Assembly: GCA_029864805.1 (NCBI GenBank)
Contig: JAOTSS010000004.1
Location: 1 to 56,111, forward strand
Direction: 5' to 3'
From: Candidatus Nitrosopumilus sp.
GTDB lineage: Archaea; Thermoproteota; Nitrososphaeria; Nitrososphaerales; Nitrosopumilaceae
Length of the DNA: 56,111 nucleotides
The notes below the pieces were generated by a model that was given only the letters and a program-made list of their open reading frames with translations, made no database searches and was not told the origin of the DNA. Below are positions 48,567 through 56,111 of the stretch, in pieces (position 1 is the stretch's first letter; each line of letters begins with the position of its first letter). A program made the position numbers and the translations under genes.

Positions 48567-48652
48567 ATGGAATTATGTTTACTGTTCTTTACGTGATTGG
48601 AATAACATATCACGGCATGTTTTACCATCTCCCTAGAATGATCAGAAAGTAA
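48563..48652 (+). CDS. Possible 29-residue peptide
   Basis: ATG overlaps the stop of the upstream gene; hydrophobic, M-F-T-V-L-Y-V-I-G-I-T-Y. Lone helix. Tentative. Confidence 0.3.
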   Translation: MNGIMFTVLYVIGITYHGMFYHLPRMIRK

Positions 48653-48722
48653 TTGTTTTGAAAAAATGATGAATCGTGTTTTTGTGTTTTCCTTGCTTTT
48701 ATGAAATTCTGAATATTATTTT

Positions 48723-48908
48723 GTGGAAAAGAAGACACAACATCAGTCATTACTGAAAATTCTTTGCAATTTATCAAATGACATGCATTATGGGAATATG
48801 ATCACTGATGACGATAGAGGAGAGATAATTTGTAATAATTGCGGTGTTGTCTTGGAAGAGAAAACTTTGTCCTATAAGATAAATGAAAAAGAGATCATTG
48901 GGTTTTGA
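48723..48908 (+). CDS. Orphan TFB-type zinc-ribbon fragment
   Basis: 61 residues from GTG. The second half of a TFB ribbon is clear: I-T-D-D-D-R-G-E-I-I-C-N-N-C-G-V-V-L-E-E. The first Cys pair is altered; only one Cys (L-C-N-L) and a His (D-M-H-Y) remain. No cyclin domain follows. A separate ribbon-only factor or a degraded TFB. The next gene starts inside its stop. Confidence 0.6.
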   Translation: MEKKTQHQSLLKILCNLSNDMHYGNMITDDDRGEIICNNCGVVLEEKTLSYKINEKEIIGF

Positions 48909-49177
48909 ATCCTAAATACTCTCCAGTGTTTTTTAGTGGTGGAATTATTCTCATTTTAGGATTTGTTTTGATTGGTGTGGTACCAATAAGTATTCTTTCT
49001 GAATCACGACAGGATAATGATGCTAGAGAACACTTCGTAATAGAAGAAAACAAGACAATACAGACAGAATCAAAATTCGTTGATGAAATGAACTGTTTTG
49101 AGCTAAATGTATTCATCACATCATTTGAGAAAGGGTGGGGAAGTGCAATCCCACTATACAATGAGAAATGTTCTTAG
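48905..49177 (+). CDS. Small membrane-anchored protein
   Basis: 90 residues from TTG overlapping the upstream stop. One N-terminal transmembrane helix (F-F-S-G-G-I-I-L-I-L-G-F-V-L-I-G-V-V, 9-27) and an acidic external tail with two Cys (64 and 89). Function unknown. Confidence 0.5.
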   Translation: MNPKYSPVFFSGGIILILGFVLIGVVPISILSESRQDNDAREHFVIEENKTIQTESKFVDEMNCFELNVFITSFEKGWGSAIPLYNEKCS

Positions 49178-49230
49178 CTGTTTTCAAATAAATTGTATGA
49201 CTTCACATGTTTATTTCTAAAATGAAAAAA

Positions 49231-50886
49231 TTAATGTGTATATAGTTTGTCTCCTGGTCGACTTGGATTGTCCATTATCAAAGATCTTGAACCAATTACA
49301 ATTGACAATGCGCCAAGAATAAACGGAATCATCAACCAGACGTGGTCAAATTGTTGGATGATCTGCATAGACACAAACGGTGCTGCAAATCCTACGATTG
49401 TTCCTCCTGTATAGATGGTACTGGTCCAAAAATTTCTTCTTGGAACAGCAAACATACTTGCCAAAATTGAAGGAATGATTGCCCAGGTTGACGTAACTAT
49501 GAACAACAAAGTCACTATCACTATCCAAACCCCCACATACATCCAAAAGTATCCTTTTGATTGTTCTGCAAGATCTGTACTTGGAGAGAGGAGAAACACT
49601 AAGAAGAAAAAGACAATAATGGATATGGCAATATATAGTGACATATATCCATGCGAAAGAATTATCAAAAGATCTCTATTTTCTTTTGCATTTTTTTTAA
49701 ACTTGTCTTGTAATGAATGTGGAACTATTCGTTTACATCGGATAATTGGATCTAGTCTAATGCATCCTACGTAGAATTTACTAGAACCAAAAAATCTTCG
49801 GAACGCTCCCTTTATCTTACCATCTTGGCCGTGCTTATCATCACTCCATACATTTGTCAAATGAGTTCCTGGAACCAAATGGGCAATTAAAGCAACAAGT
49901 ACAAAACTTATCCCTCCATACAACAGGTTACATGGTATTTCATCAGTACAGAAGGATACCAAATAATCACTTCGTGGAAAATATCCTGTTATGATCCCCA
50001 TAGTGGAATAAAAAAGATACATGATTCCAGCTGTGATAAGCCATAGATTGACAATCTTCTTTTGGTCTTCTTTCTTTATGACATCAAGTTTAATTGAGAA
50101 ATGTTTTGGAAATTTATTGCGAATTTCTTCCCAAATTTTTGACTCTTTCATAAAAAATGTGAGAATACATCCAAAACCTGTTAAAATAACACCTGTCCAA
50201 GAAATTGTTGGCCAGAATTCTTCAAAACTGTTTGGCATAAAGAGAAAATAATATAGTAAAAGTCCCTCTAGAAAGATTGCCCAATGAAATCCACTTTGAA
50301 TCCATGCCGCCTGCCAGCCTAAATGCTTGATTTTTTTCTCAATCTTGTTTTTAACAGGACTGTTTGTTTTGTTTTCTTGAAATGAGGGAAATATTACTCG
50401 CGCTAATCTGTTGACATATGTTTTTTCTTCTTTTTTATTGTAATAATATTGAAGTTTTTCTACTGCATATACTGCACCAGAAGGCCAAATCCCCCCAGTA
50501 AAAAACCCGATTAGAATTCGGGAAATAATAAAGAAGATTGGCAGTAATTCAAGATGTAATGTATATTCAAACAGAAAAACAGTACCAACAAGTAAGAACA
50601 GTAAACTGATTAGAACAACTCTAATTGTTTTTAATCTCCCAATCATGTCACTCATCTTACCAAAAAACATCCCTCCTACAAATCGAGCAAGCAAACTAAG
50701 CGCAATGACTCCAAATATTACATAGTGTATGTCGTTAGGGTTGTCACTGTAAAAAAAAGCCTTGCCTAATGGGTCTGCAAAAACTATCAATTGGAAGAAT
50801 GCATATCCTACAATTGCCCAACTTAGTATGGTGAAAAAAACTATCGAAAAAGGTCCATCTAATTTTTCATTGGGATTTTCACTCAA
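49231..50886 (-). CDS. MFS transporter
   Basis: 551 residues with 12 hydrophobic helices and a long charged loop in the middle (about residues 150-200). The loop between helices 2 and 3 has G-K-M-S-D-M-I-G-R-L-K-T, the classic G-x3-D-x2-G-R of MFS; the matching second-half loop is less clear. No substrate prediction. The upstream membrane protein overlaps its start by 4 bases, so they are made together. Confidence 0.8.
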   Translation of the reverse strand: MSENPNEKLDGPFSIVFFTILSWAIVGYAFFQLIVFADPLGKAFFYSDNPNDIHYVIFGVIALSLLARFVGGMFFGKMSDMIGRLKTIRVVLISLLFLLVGTVFLFEYTLHLELLPIFFIISRILIGFFTGGIWPSGAVYAVEKLQYYYNKKEEKTYVNRLARVIFPSFQENKTNSPVKNKIEKKIKHLGWQAAWIQSGFHWAIFLEGLLLYYFLFMPNSFEEFWPTISWTGVILTGFGCILTFFMKESKIWEEIRNKFPKHFSIKLDVIKKEDQKKIVNLWLITAGIMYLFYSTMGIITGYFPRSDYLVSFCTDEIPCNLLYGGISFVLVALIAHLVPGTHLTNVWSDDKHGQDGKIKGAFRRFFGSSKFYVGCIRLDPIIRCKRIVPHSLQDKFKKNAKENRDLLIILSHGYMSLYIAISIIVFFFLVFLLSPSTDLAEQSKGYFWMYVGVWIVIVTLLFIVTSTWAIIPSILASMFAVPRRNFWTSTIYTGGTIVGFAAPFVSMQIIQQFDHVWLMIPFILGALSIVIGSRSLIMDNPSRPGDKLYTH

Positions 50887-51764
50887 CTATTTTCCTCCTC
50901 CTTATCATCCTGTGGTTTTGTTATTGTTGTCCATCCTACCAAGACAATTAAGACAACACCTAATATCAGCCAGTTCATATAATCTTCAAAAAACTCTCTG
51001 ATTTCATCTTGATGAAATATTTTCTCTGTTGATTGATGTTTGTTGCCAATGTCAAAATAGTATGAATCATAGTTTAGATCATTAATCGTTTCATCAATAA
51101 ACTGCAACTCTTGATGAGTACACTTTGGTTTTTGTTTTTCGGGACTAATCGTCGAATTTGGAATTATTGAGGATTTATCATTAAAAATATTGGTAGAACA
51201 TCCAGGAAATTCTCCGGATTCCTCTGCCAAAACATAACTTGCATACCAATATTTCATTAATGGAACGTCCACATAATATAGAGAGTAATCTTTTTCTTTT
51301 TCTTTTAATGTGGAAATACTAGTATTTTTGAATTGATTAAAGAAGTTAGAATTTTTTACGCAGTCTAAAGTTTCCTTTGCACTTTTTTCATCTCCGCTAT
51401 TGTAAAAAACTGGAATAATTGCAAGATGAAGTCGGATTTCATCAACTGTGTGAATGTCTGTATTTGAGCATTTAGCAACAGATTGTCTATACATTTCAAT
51501 TGATTTTTGATAGTCTAAATCCACATTATGTTTTAATTCTCTTTTATCCATTGACAAGTCCGCATTGTACAGTATGAATTTTTCAATTTCTTCAATGTTT
51601 GTTGTTGTGTAGTTAAAATTACTCAAGAAATTCATCTTGCGAAGTTGATTGGAATCCTCGTCAACTACAAATGGAAATGAGGAGGAAGATGCAAACAAAG
51701 TTACACCTACGCTGAATATTGCAAACATAATCGATATGGATCCTTTTCCATAAAGAGAAAACAC
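50883..51764 (-). CDS. Exported helical protein, coupled to MFS
   Basis: 293 residues from ATG. An N-terminal hydrophobic helix (signal or anchor, about 8-28) is followed by a mainly helical external domain with K-S-I-E-M-Y-R-Q-S-V-A-K-C and F-Y-N-S-G-D-E-K-S-A-K-E-T-L that look like TPR-type helix pairs; a second transmembrane helix lies near the C-terminus (I-L-G-V-V-L-I-V-L-V-G-W). Probably a partner of the transporter. Family not recognised. Confidence 0.6.
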   Translation of the reverse strand: MFSLYGKGSISIMFAIFSVGVTLFASSSSFPFVVDEDSNQLRKMNFLSNFNYTTTNIEEIEKFILYNADLSMDKRELKHNVDLDYQKSIEMYRQSVAKCSNTDIHTVDEIRLHLAIIPVFYNSGDEKSAKETLDCVKNSNFFNQFKNTSISTLKEKEKDYSLYYVDVPLMKYWYASYVLAEESGEFPGCSTNIFNDKSSIIPNSTISPEKQKPKCTHQELQFIDETINDLNYDSYYFDIGNKHQSTEKIFHQDEIREFFEDYMNWLILGVVLIVLVGWTTITKPQDDKEEENS

Positions 51765-52018
51765 AAGGATATTTTTTGAGAGGGGTTATTATGTCTACAA
51801 TTCATTAAATATCTTTTGAGTAATCAATCATGTGTTTTGTTGATCTATATTTTCTTAATTCCAAAAATTTTTCATGATACAACTTAAATCCACATAACAG
51901 TTTGATATGGATACTGTCTTCTTATTTATGATATGATTTAATTCTGTATTGATTCTTTATTCAATTTAAATTCAATGTCTGGTACATTTGTTTTTAAACC
52001 AATGACTCATACTGTTTT
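51765..52018. other. Intergenic region
   Basis: Divergent promoters for the 293-residue exported protein (minus) and the large surface protein (plus). A+T-rich; no motif or gene is recognised. Confidence 0.4.
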
Positions 52019-54565
52019 GTGAAATTTGGCGTAATCTTTTCTGTTCTGTTAATCTCTGGAACATTTGCTATTCCCTTGAATGTCCAGGTTGCAGAAGGAC
52101 ACGACATCTTGCTTTATTCAGATTCTCAAACAAACGGATCAGGTGATGATAACACACCTCCTACCACAAGGGAGAGATGCTTTGTCACAGTAACGGTTAA
52201 CGTGTATACTGAGCATCATGGAGTCCATCACAGGAATAACCCGGATAGCACGTTTTATCCAGGAGATGCATTCCGTTATGAGACATCAGTTACAAAGAGT
52301 GGATGTGTTGCAAACTCACTGGAAGGATGCAAATTGCATTCATCTAATACCTTGAGTGCACCAAAAAATAATTTAGGCTGCAGTGCAGGTGATAGTTCCA
52401 CATGGGGTGGCACATCTGATGCTGGCACTGCAGGAATAATACCAACATATGCTGGTGGTGGCATATGGACTGAAAAGGAAGGCTTTGCATTACAAAGAGT
52501 ATGTCATACTAATGCAAGCGGTGACACGACATGCAACAATGTTCCAGTCTATGCAGGAGTTAATTTATCGGTTCCCGGAAGAGTTCCAAACATGATTTTG
52601 GATATGTGGACAGTAGGCGAAGAGTTTACTGATGATGAAAAATATCTCTCAAGAAATTTAGATGAATCCTATTATGTCTGGGATGCCATAAATGTTGTAC
52701 ACAATCCATCTTATCTTTTCAAGAATGACAGAGTAGGGACAATTTTTGTGGAATATGAAAAGATTCATCCTCCATTAAACTTGGAAGATGAGTACTTTTG
52801 TGATGCAGCTGCTTGTGTAAACACAATGTCTTTGTCAGGATTTGAGGACTGGACTGGAACCTTTGATTATGCAGGTGGTAATACGGTATTCAATGCGACA
52901 AGTATGGCAGACTATGGAGAGCATGAAATTAGATACATTGCCAGGCTGTACAATATCGCCCCACAAATAGATCAGACAGAACAAGTGATACAGGAATTGG
53001 TAGTGGAATACAATCCAATCTATGATGTTTATGTGTTTACCGTACTGCAAGATGATGGCAAGACTGCATTTGATGATAGGGTAGGATATGCTTTGCATTA
53101 TTTTGGTTCTGAAAGTACGGCCATTAATCCTGATGATGTCATTGGAGTACATGAGGACAGACGAAGCAAAATCAATGATTATTTCTATTCGACTTGGGGT
53201 GCTGACCCCTGGGTGTATGGCTTTATTGACGGAACAGTTGGCGCATCACCATACTCAGCAGGAATCGACTTGATCTGGGATGAGGCCCATGATGTTGGTA
53301 TTATTCTACCAGAGTCACCTGTCGGAATATCGCTAGCAATTGGAACTGACTTGGTGGCAACATCTTTTCCTGGAATAATTCCATTTGAGGTAAACTCTCC
53401 TGGCACTGCAAATTTTCTCAAAGCAGGATACGGCAAGATAAAATTTGATTATCCGGGGTTTGACGATGTTGTAGTGGAACCAGTATTACAATTCCCAAGA
53501 TATGAGAACGCTACAGTGTTCAATGTCTTTGAATCTGATCACTTTGCAGGATTTGACAATACATTCTTGGGGGATAGTACGGAATACATGTATCCTGAGA
53601 ACCATTTCTGGAATACTATTACAGTTACTGCACTTGATAAAGATGGCAACGTTGATGGTACCATTAATTTGGATCTGACAGTAATTCCAAATGGAACAAT
53701 TCCTGGAACATTTAACATTGATGAGTATCTTTATGATAAGATAGTTTTTGATACAGACGATGATGGGTTTGCGCAAATAATTACAGGTTTGGATTCAATG
53801 GGAAATGATATTGTAATAGTTAATGGCCATGAGGTCTATCCACTTGACAATCTATCAATTGCAGGAAACGGTGAAATTATTCTAGACAAGACAAGAAGAG
53901 TACTAACATCATTTACACAGTATGCTGAAGTGATTGACCAGACATTTGGCCATGATGATGTCACTGACATTTCTGATAAGTATATTCTGGATACTGGAGA
54001 TGCGATAATGGCAATACCACTAACCACATCTCTGCAGACATTAAACCCATATGATCTTGAGATTACAGCTGATGATGGTGCAGGAAATGTTGTTACACAT
54101 ACGTTTCCGCATCCGTGGTATGAGTTCTCAATAGACTATGACTATACGCTAAACATGGCTACTGACAACACACTTGACATCAAGCGAGATCCTGCAAATC
54201 CACGTATATTATTTTATAAATACAATGAGTTATTTGGAACAATAGCCACCATAAGCATTAACGGAATCGACATGACCTCTGAATTACCTCACTGCTTTTC
54301 AGTAAAATCAGGTGGCTCTTGTACCATTTTGGTTCCTGAATCAGAATATCTGGCAGAACTGAACATAGAGGCAACTAACATGTGGGGCGGAATCGCAAGT
54401 GCCGTTCTTCCGGAGATAGACCAGTTGGAGTCTGTAATTCCTGATCCTCTTGATGCCATCTTTGGATTGCATGTGTATGATTGGATCTTGGTGCTAATTG
54501 TAATCATGATAATGCTGGTATTGACATACAAGGTACTCAAAAAGTTCCTTTTAACGAATTACTAG
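52019..54565 (+). CDS. Large secreted or S-layer-like surface protein
   Basis: 848 residues from GTG. N-terminal signal (F-S-V-L-L-I-S-G-T-F-A, about 6-17) and a C-terminal transmembrane helix (I-L-V-L-I-V-I-M-I-M-L-V-L, about 818-835) make it a wall-anchored protein. Between them are several beta-rich, Thr/Asp-rich domains with C-F-V-T-V-T-V-N-V and many G-x-N-D repeats; Cys are frequent in the first third (about 53-190), suggesting disulfide-stabilised domains. No adhesion or enzyme motif was recognised. Confidence 0.7.
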   Translation: MKFGVIFSVLLISGTFAIPLNVQVAEGHDILLYSDSQTNGSGDDNTPPTTRERCFVTVTVNVYTEHHGVHHRNNPDSTFYPGDAFRYETSVTKSGCVANSLEGCKLHSSNTLSAPKNNLGCSAGDSSTWGGTSDAGTAGIIPTYAGGGIWTEKEGFALQRVCHTNASGDTTCNNVPVYAGVNLSVPGRVPNMILDMWTVGEEFTDDEKYLSRNLDESYYVWDAINVVHNPSYLFKNDRVGTIFVEYEKIHPPLNLEDEYFCDAAACVNTMSLSGFEDWTGTFDYAGGNTVFNATSMADYGEHEIRYIARLYNIAPQIDQTEQVIQELVVEYNPIYDVYVFTVLQDDGKTAFDDRVGYALHYFGSESTAINPDDVIGVHEDRRSKINDYFYSTWGADPWVYGFIDGTVGASPYSAGIDLIWDEAHDVGIILPESPVGISLAIGTDLVATSFPGIIPFEVNSPGTANFLKAGYGKIKFDYPGFDDVVVEPVLQFPRYENATVFNVFESDHFAGFDNTFLGDSTEYMYPENHFWNTITVTALDKDGNVDGTINLDLTVIPNGTIPGTFNIDEYLYDKIVFDTDDDGFAQIITGLDSMGNDIVIVNGHEVYPLDNLSIAGNGEIILDKTRRVLTSFTQYAEVIDQTFGHDDVTDISDKYILDTGDAIMAIPLTTSLQTLNPYDLEITADDGAGNVVTHTFPHPWYEFSIDYDYTLNMATDNTLDIKRDPANPRILFYKYNELFGTIATISINGIDMTSELPHCFSVKSGGSCTILVPESEYLAELNIEATNMWGGIASAVLPEIDQLESVIPDPLDAIFGLHVYDWILVLIVIMIMLVLTYKVLKKFLLTNY

Positions 54566-54587
54566 ACGGTATGTTGGTGATAAAATA

Positions 54588-54779
54588 ATGGAGAGAAAAA
54601 TAAACCTGCAAAAAAGAGACTACGTATCCAAAGAAAAAACTTACACACAATATAGAATCAATATTCCACTAAAGTTTGTCCGGAGATTGGGATGGAATGA
54701 AAAAGATCCTCAAAAGTTACAGATGAAATTCAAAAAAAGCAAGGACAAAAAGTTTTTGCAGGTTCAAGTTGAGGATTGA
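54588..54779 (+). CDS. Small AbrB-like regulator
   Basis: 63 residues from ATG, 22 bases after the surface-protein stop. Y-T-Q-Y-R-I-N-I-P-L-K-F-V-R-R-L-G-W resembles the AbrB/SpoVT swapped-hairpin signature (compare T-I-P-S-K-I-V-K-R-L of 43285). Basic throughout. Could regulate the surface-protein gene. Confidence 0.6.
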   Translation: MERKINLQKRDYVSKEKTYTQYRINIPLKFVRRLGWNEKDPQKLQMKFKKSKDKKFLQVQVED

Positions 54780-55777
54780 GTGCAAGGAATTCTATTTCAT
54801 GCAAATTATGCACTTCCACCATCGTGTTGTATTGTGTGATCTACATATACACTGAGTTATGTAAATTACTAAAATAGATAGCATTTGATTTGCATATGTC
54901 GCATCTTATCGTATATGCAGTATCGCTAAGGTCTAGAGTAATATGATTTTCTGGATCAGTTTTGATATGAGATTCACGGTAGGTTCTGGTAAATTTTGAT
55001 AATCTTTTCATTTTATTTTACTAGAACCATAAACTCCCTCTTTATACATTGAGTAATTCACGTTAACAAAGAACTGGACACTTGCGTTCAAAGCCCGGTA
55101 ACAATACTTAACCGTAGAGTTAGGTTTCTTTACAGGTACATAAAATAGTAGATCTTTTTGATTTTTAATCTCTTTAGTACTACAAATTTTCTCTGGTCTA
55201 CCATCAGAAGTTAGAATTTTTTGATTCTGTTTGGATCTCTGAAAAAAGAAAAAACAAGTCTTCCAAATGTCTGTAACACATACTATTGGATAATAGTCAA
55301 ACGATAATTGACAAGAATACTAGCAAGGCAGGTGCAATGTATGTTTTAGAGGGACTAGGACCTACGGGATGAGTGACCATAGAGACTAAAGGGAATCAGG
55401 AACTTTTTACATATATCTATGTAGATGATGATATTATTGATTATCTTAAATGATAGTCAAACAAAGAAAAGGGAGTTTTTGGTTTTACTGTGTTTATTTT
55501 GACGTGTAGGTTTCAGACATGTTCAGATAACTCGTCACTATTCCAAATGAATCCAATATTCTGCCGTCATTTAGCATAGAATTCTTGTTGTATCCAGTAG
55601 TTGCAATACTCTTGATTCACTGCGACACAATCTATATGGCAATAGATACTCTGGAAATAGTCTGAATACTGTCTGTTCTTAGTGTCTGTTGTCATTCCAC
55701 TGACAGTATCAAACAAGATGTGGATGTATCTACAAACAATACACTTATCAAAAAAACAACACACACCATTATTCGTC
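54780..55777. other. Long intergenic region, partly decayed coding sequence
   Basis: About 1 kb with no intact gene. It contains one open frame without a start codon (55008-55319, minus). The rest is A+T-rich spacer with no repeat or RNA I can name. Confidence 0.4.
55008..55319 (-). pseudogene. Open frame without start codon, possible gene remnant
   Basis: 103 sense codons without a stop from 55319 down to TGA at 55008, preceded by an in-frame TAG. There is no usable start in the first 70 codons. The content is protein-like (L-F-Y-V-P-V-K-K-P-N-S-T-V-K-Y-C-Y-R-A-L-N-A-S-V), with four Cys. A 103-codon open frame is rare by chance at this base composition. Probably the 3' end of a decayed gene. 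Confidence 0.35.
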
Positions 55778-56111
55778 TTGTTCCCTTCTGATCTTCACAT
55801 CTCAAGATACACTACTGCTCTTATTGGCAGCATAGCTGCAATCATGATAACTGTCATCCTTGCAAACCTGGTCAGAGGAGAAGAAGATCATAGTGTGGCC
55901 ACTCTCTATGGATACATCATACAACTTGCTGTAGGTGGTCTTCTGATTGGCGTGGCGTTTTGGACAGTAAGACGCTTTGGAATTGACAGCGTCCATGGAG
56001 TGGCGTGGTTGTCATTTGTAGGATTTGCATTGATGTGGGTGATAGCAGACATGATATGGAATGCAGAGGAAATACTGTTGCCCGTAGATACCTACTACCC
56101 ATCCTCTGCAG
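55778..56111 (+). CDS. Membrane protein, 3' end outside window
   Basis: 111 residues visible from a likely TTG start; runs off the window end. Three transmembrane helices: A-L-I-G-S-I-A-A-I-M-I-T-V-I-L-A, L-A-V-G-G-L-L-I-G-V-A-F-W and G-F-A-L-M-W-V-I-A-D-M. The codon use is more G/C-rich than its surroundings. Start is uncertain because there is no ATG until inside helix 1. Family unknown. Confidence 0.55.
   Translation, partial: MFPSDLHISRYTTALIGSIAAIMITVILANLVRGEEDHSVATLYGYIIQLAVGGLLIGVAFWTVRRFGIDSVHGVAWLSFVGFALMWVIADMIWNAEEILLPVDTYYPSSA

Noticed and set aside
52019..54565. Polymerase or casposase on the right side of the element
   Set aside because: The large frame is a signal-peptide and membrane-anchored beta-rich protein; no Cas1 or DNA polymerase motifs are present anywhere in the window.
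28317..55319. Matching right-hand attachment site
   Set aside because: I looked for a second copy of the integrase-proximal inverted repeat around 43.7-44 kb and near the window end and found none; reading by eye may miss short or imperfect copies.

Overview
The window looks like a chromosome segment of an ammonia-oxidising Nitrososphaeria/Thaumarchaeota archaeon of the Nitrosopumilus type. This rests on content: archaeal/eukaryotic-type ribosomal proteins (L30e, S12, S7, L1, L10/P0, L12/P1), archaeal NusA, AlaS and LeuS, an intron-bearing tRNA-Gln with the archaeal A1-U72 pair, TFB-like factors, an MCM helicase, a GlnK/P-II protein and an LEA14-like membrane protein. The DNA is A+T-rich, genes are tightly packed, and many start on TTG or GTG or overlap the previous stop.

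Layout. 0-2.9 kb: end of a TPR gene with a Pro-Thr-Thr repeat, the L30e-NusA-S12-S7 translation operon, and tRNA-Gln(CTG). 3-15.8 kb: chromosomal accessory genes (cysteine-cluster protein, geranylgeranyl-reductase-like flavoprotein, nitroreductase, LEA14-like protein, 2OG-Fe(II) oxygenase with a coupled 95-residue gene, PepSY protein, epimerase, UspA, ion permease) plus two candidate RNAs. 15.9-28.3 kb: leuS-alaS, L12, a TRIC-like channel, a rhodanese-MBL fusion, a Fur regulator facing an operon of three tiny zinc-ribbon genes across two palindromic operators, and L10-L1.

28.3-43.6 kb is an integrated mobile element. It opens with a tyrosine recombinase preceded by an inverted repeat. A small regulatory locus (divergent genes, shared operator) follows, then one long plus-strand gene train in which most neighbours overlap by 1-8 bases. 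The train encodes about a dozen zinc-ribbon or zinc-finger microproteins, an HNH-like nuclease, a stand-alone MCM helicase downstream of a perfect AT-only palindrome (candidate origin), a phage-type Dam methylase, a TFB-like factor, a ParB-like protein, a winged-helix protein, a truncated prepilin-peptidase fragment and a large HerA/VirD4-type ATPase with a nuclease-like tail. An AbrB-like regulator with its own operators ends it. No VirB4/VirB6-type pore genes, relaxase or capsid genes are visible, so it is best read as a cryptic or mobilisable integrative element that replicates with its own MCM.

43.7-56.1 kb: membrane-anchored Ig-like proteins, a third paralogue of a thaumarchaeal sensor-like family, P-II, a VOC protein, a J-domain membrane protein, a broken-looking TFB zinc ribbon, an MFS transporter with a coupled membrane protein, and a large surface protein. 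Four intergenic repeats (44.8-47.5 kb) carry a 19-nt hairpin whose stem changes by compensatory substitution, suggesting an undescribed structured RNA family. The right edge of the mobile element was not found; it may end near 43.7 kb or lie beyond the window.

The strongest candidates for something new are the zinc-microprotein array, with relatives in the Fur-facing chromosomal operon, and the covarying intergenic RNA repeat. All functions are inferred from reading the sequence; no database search was run.
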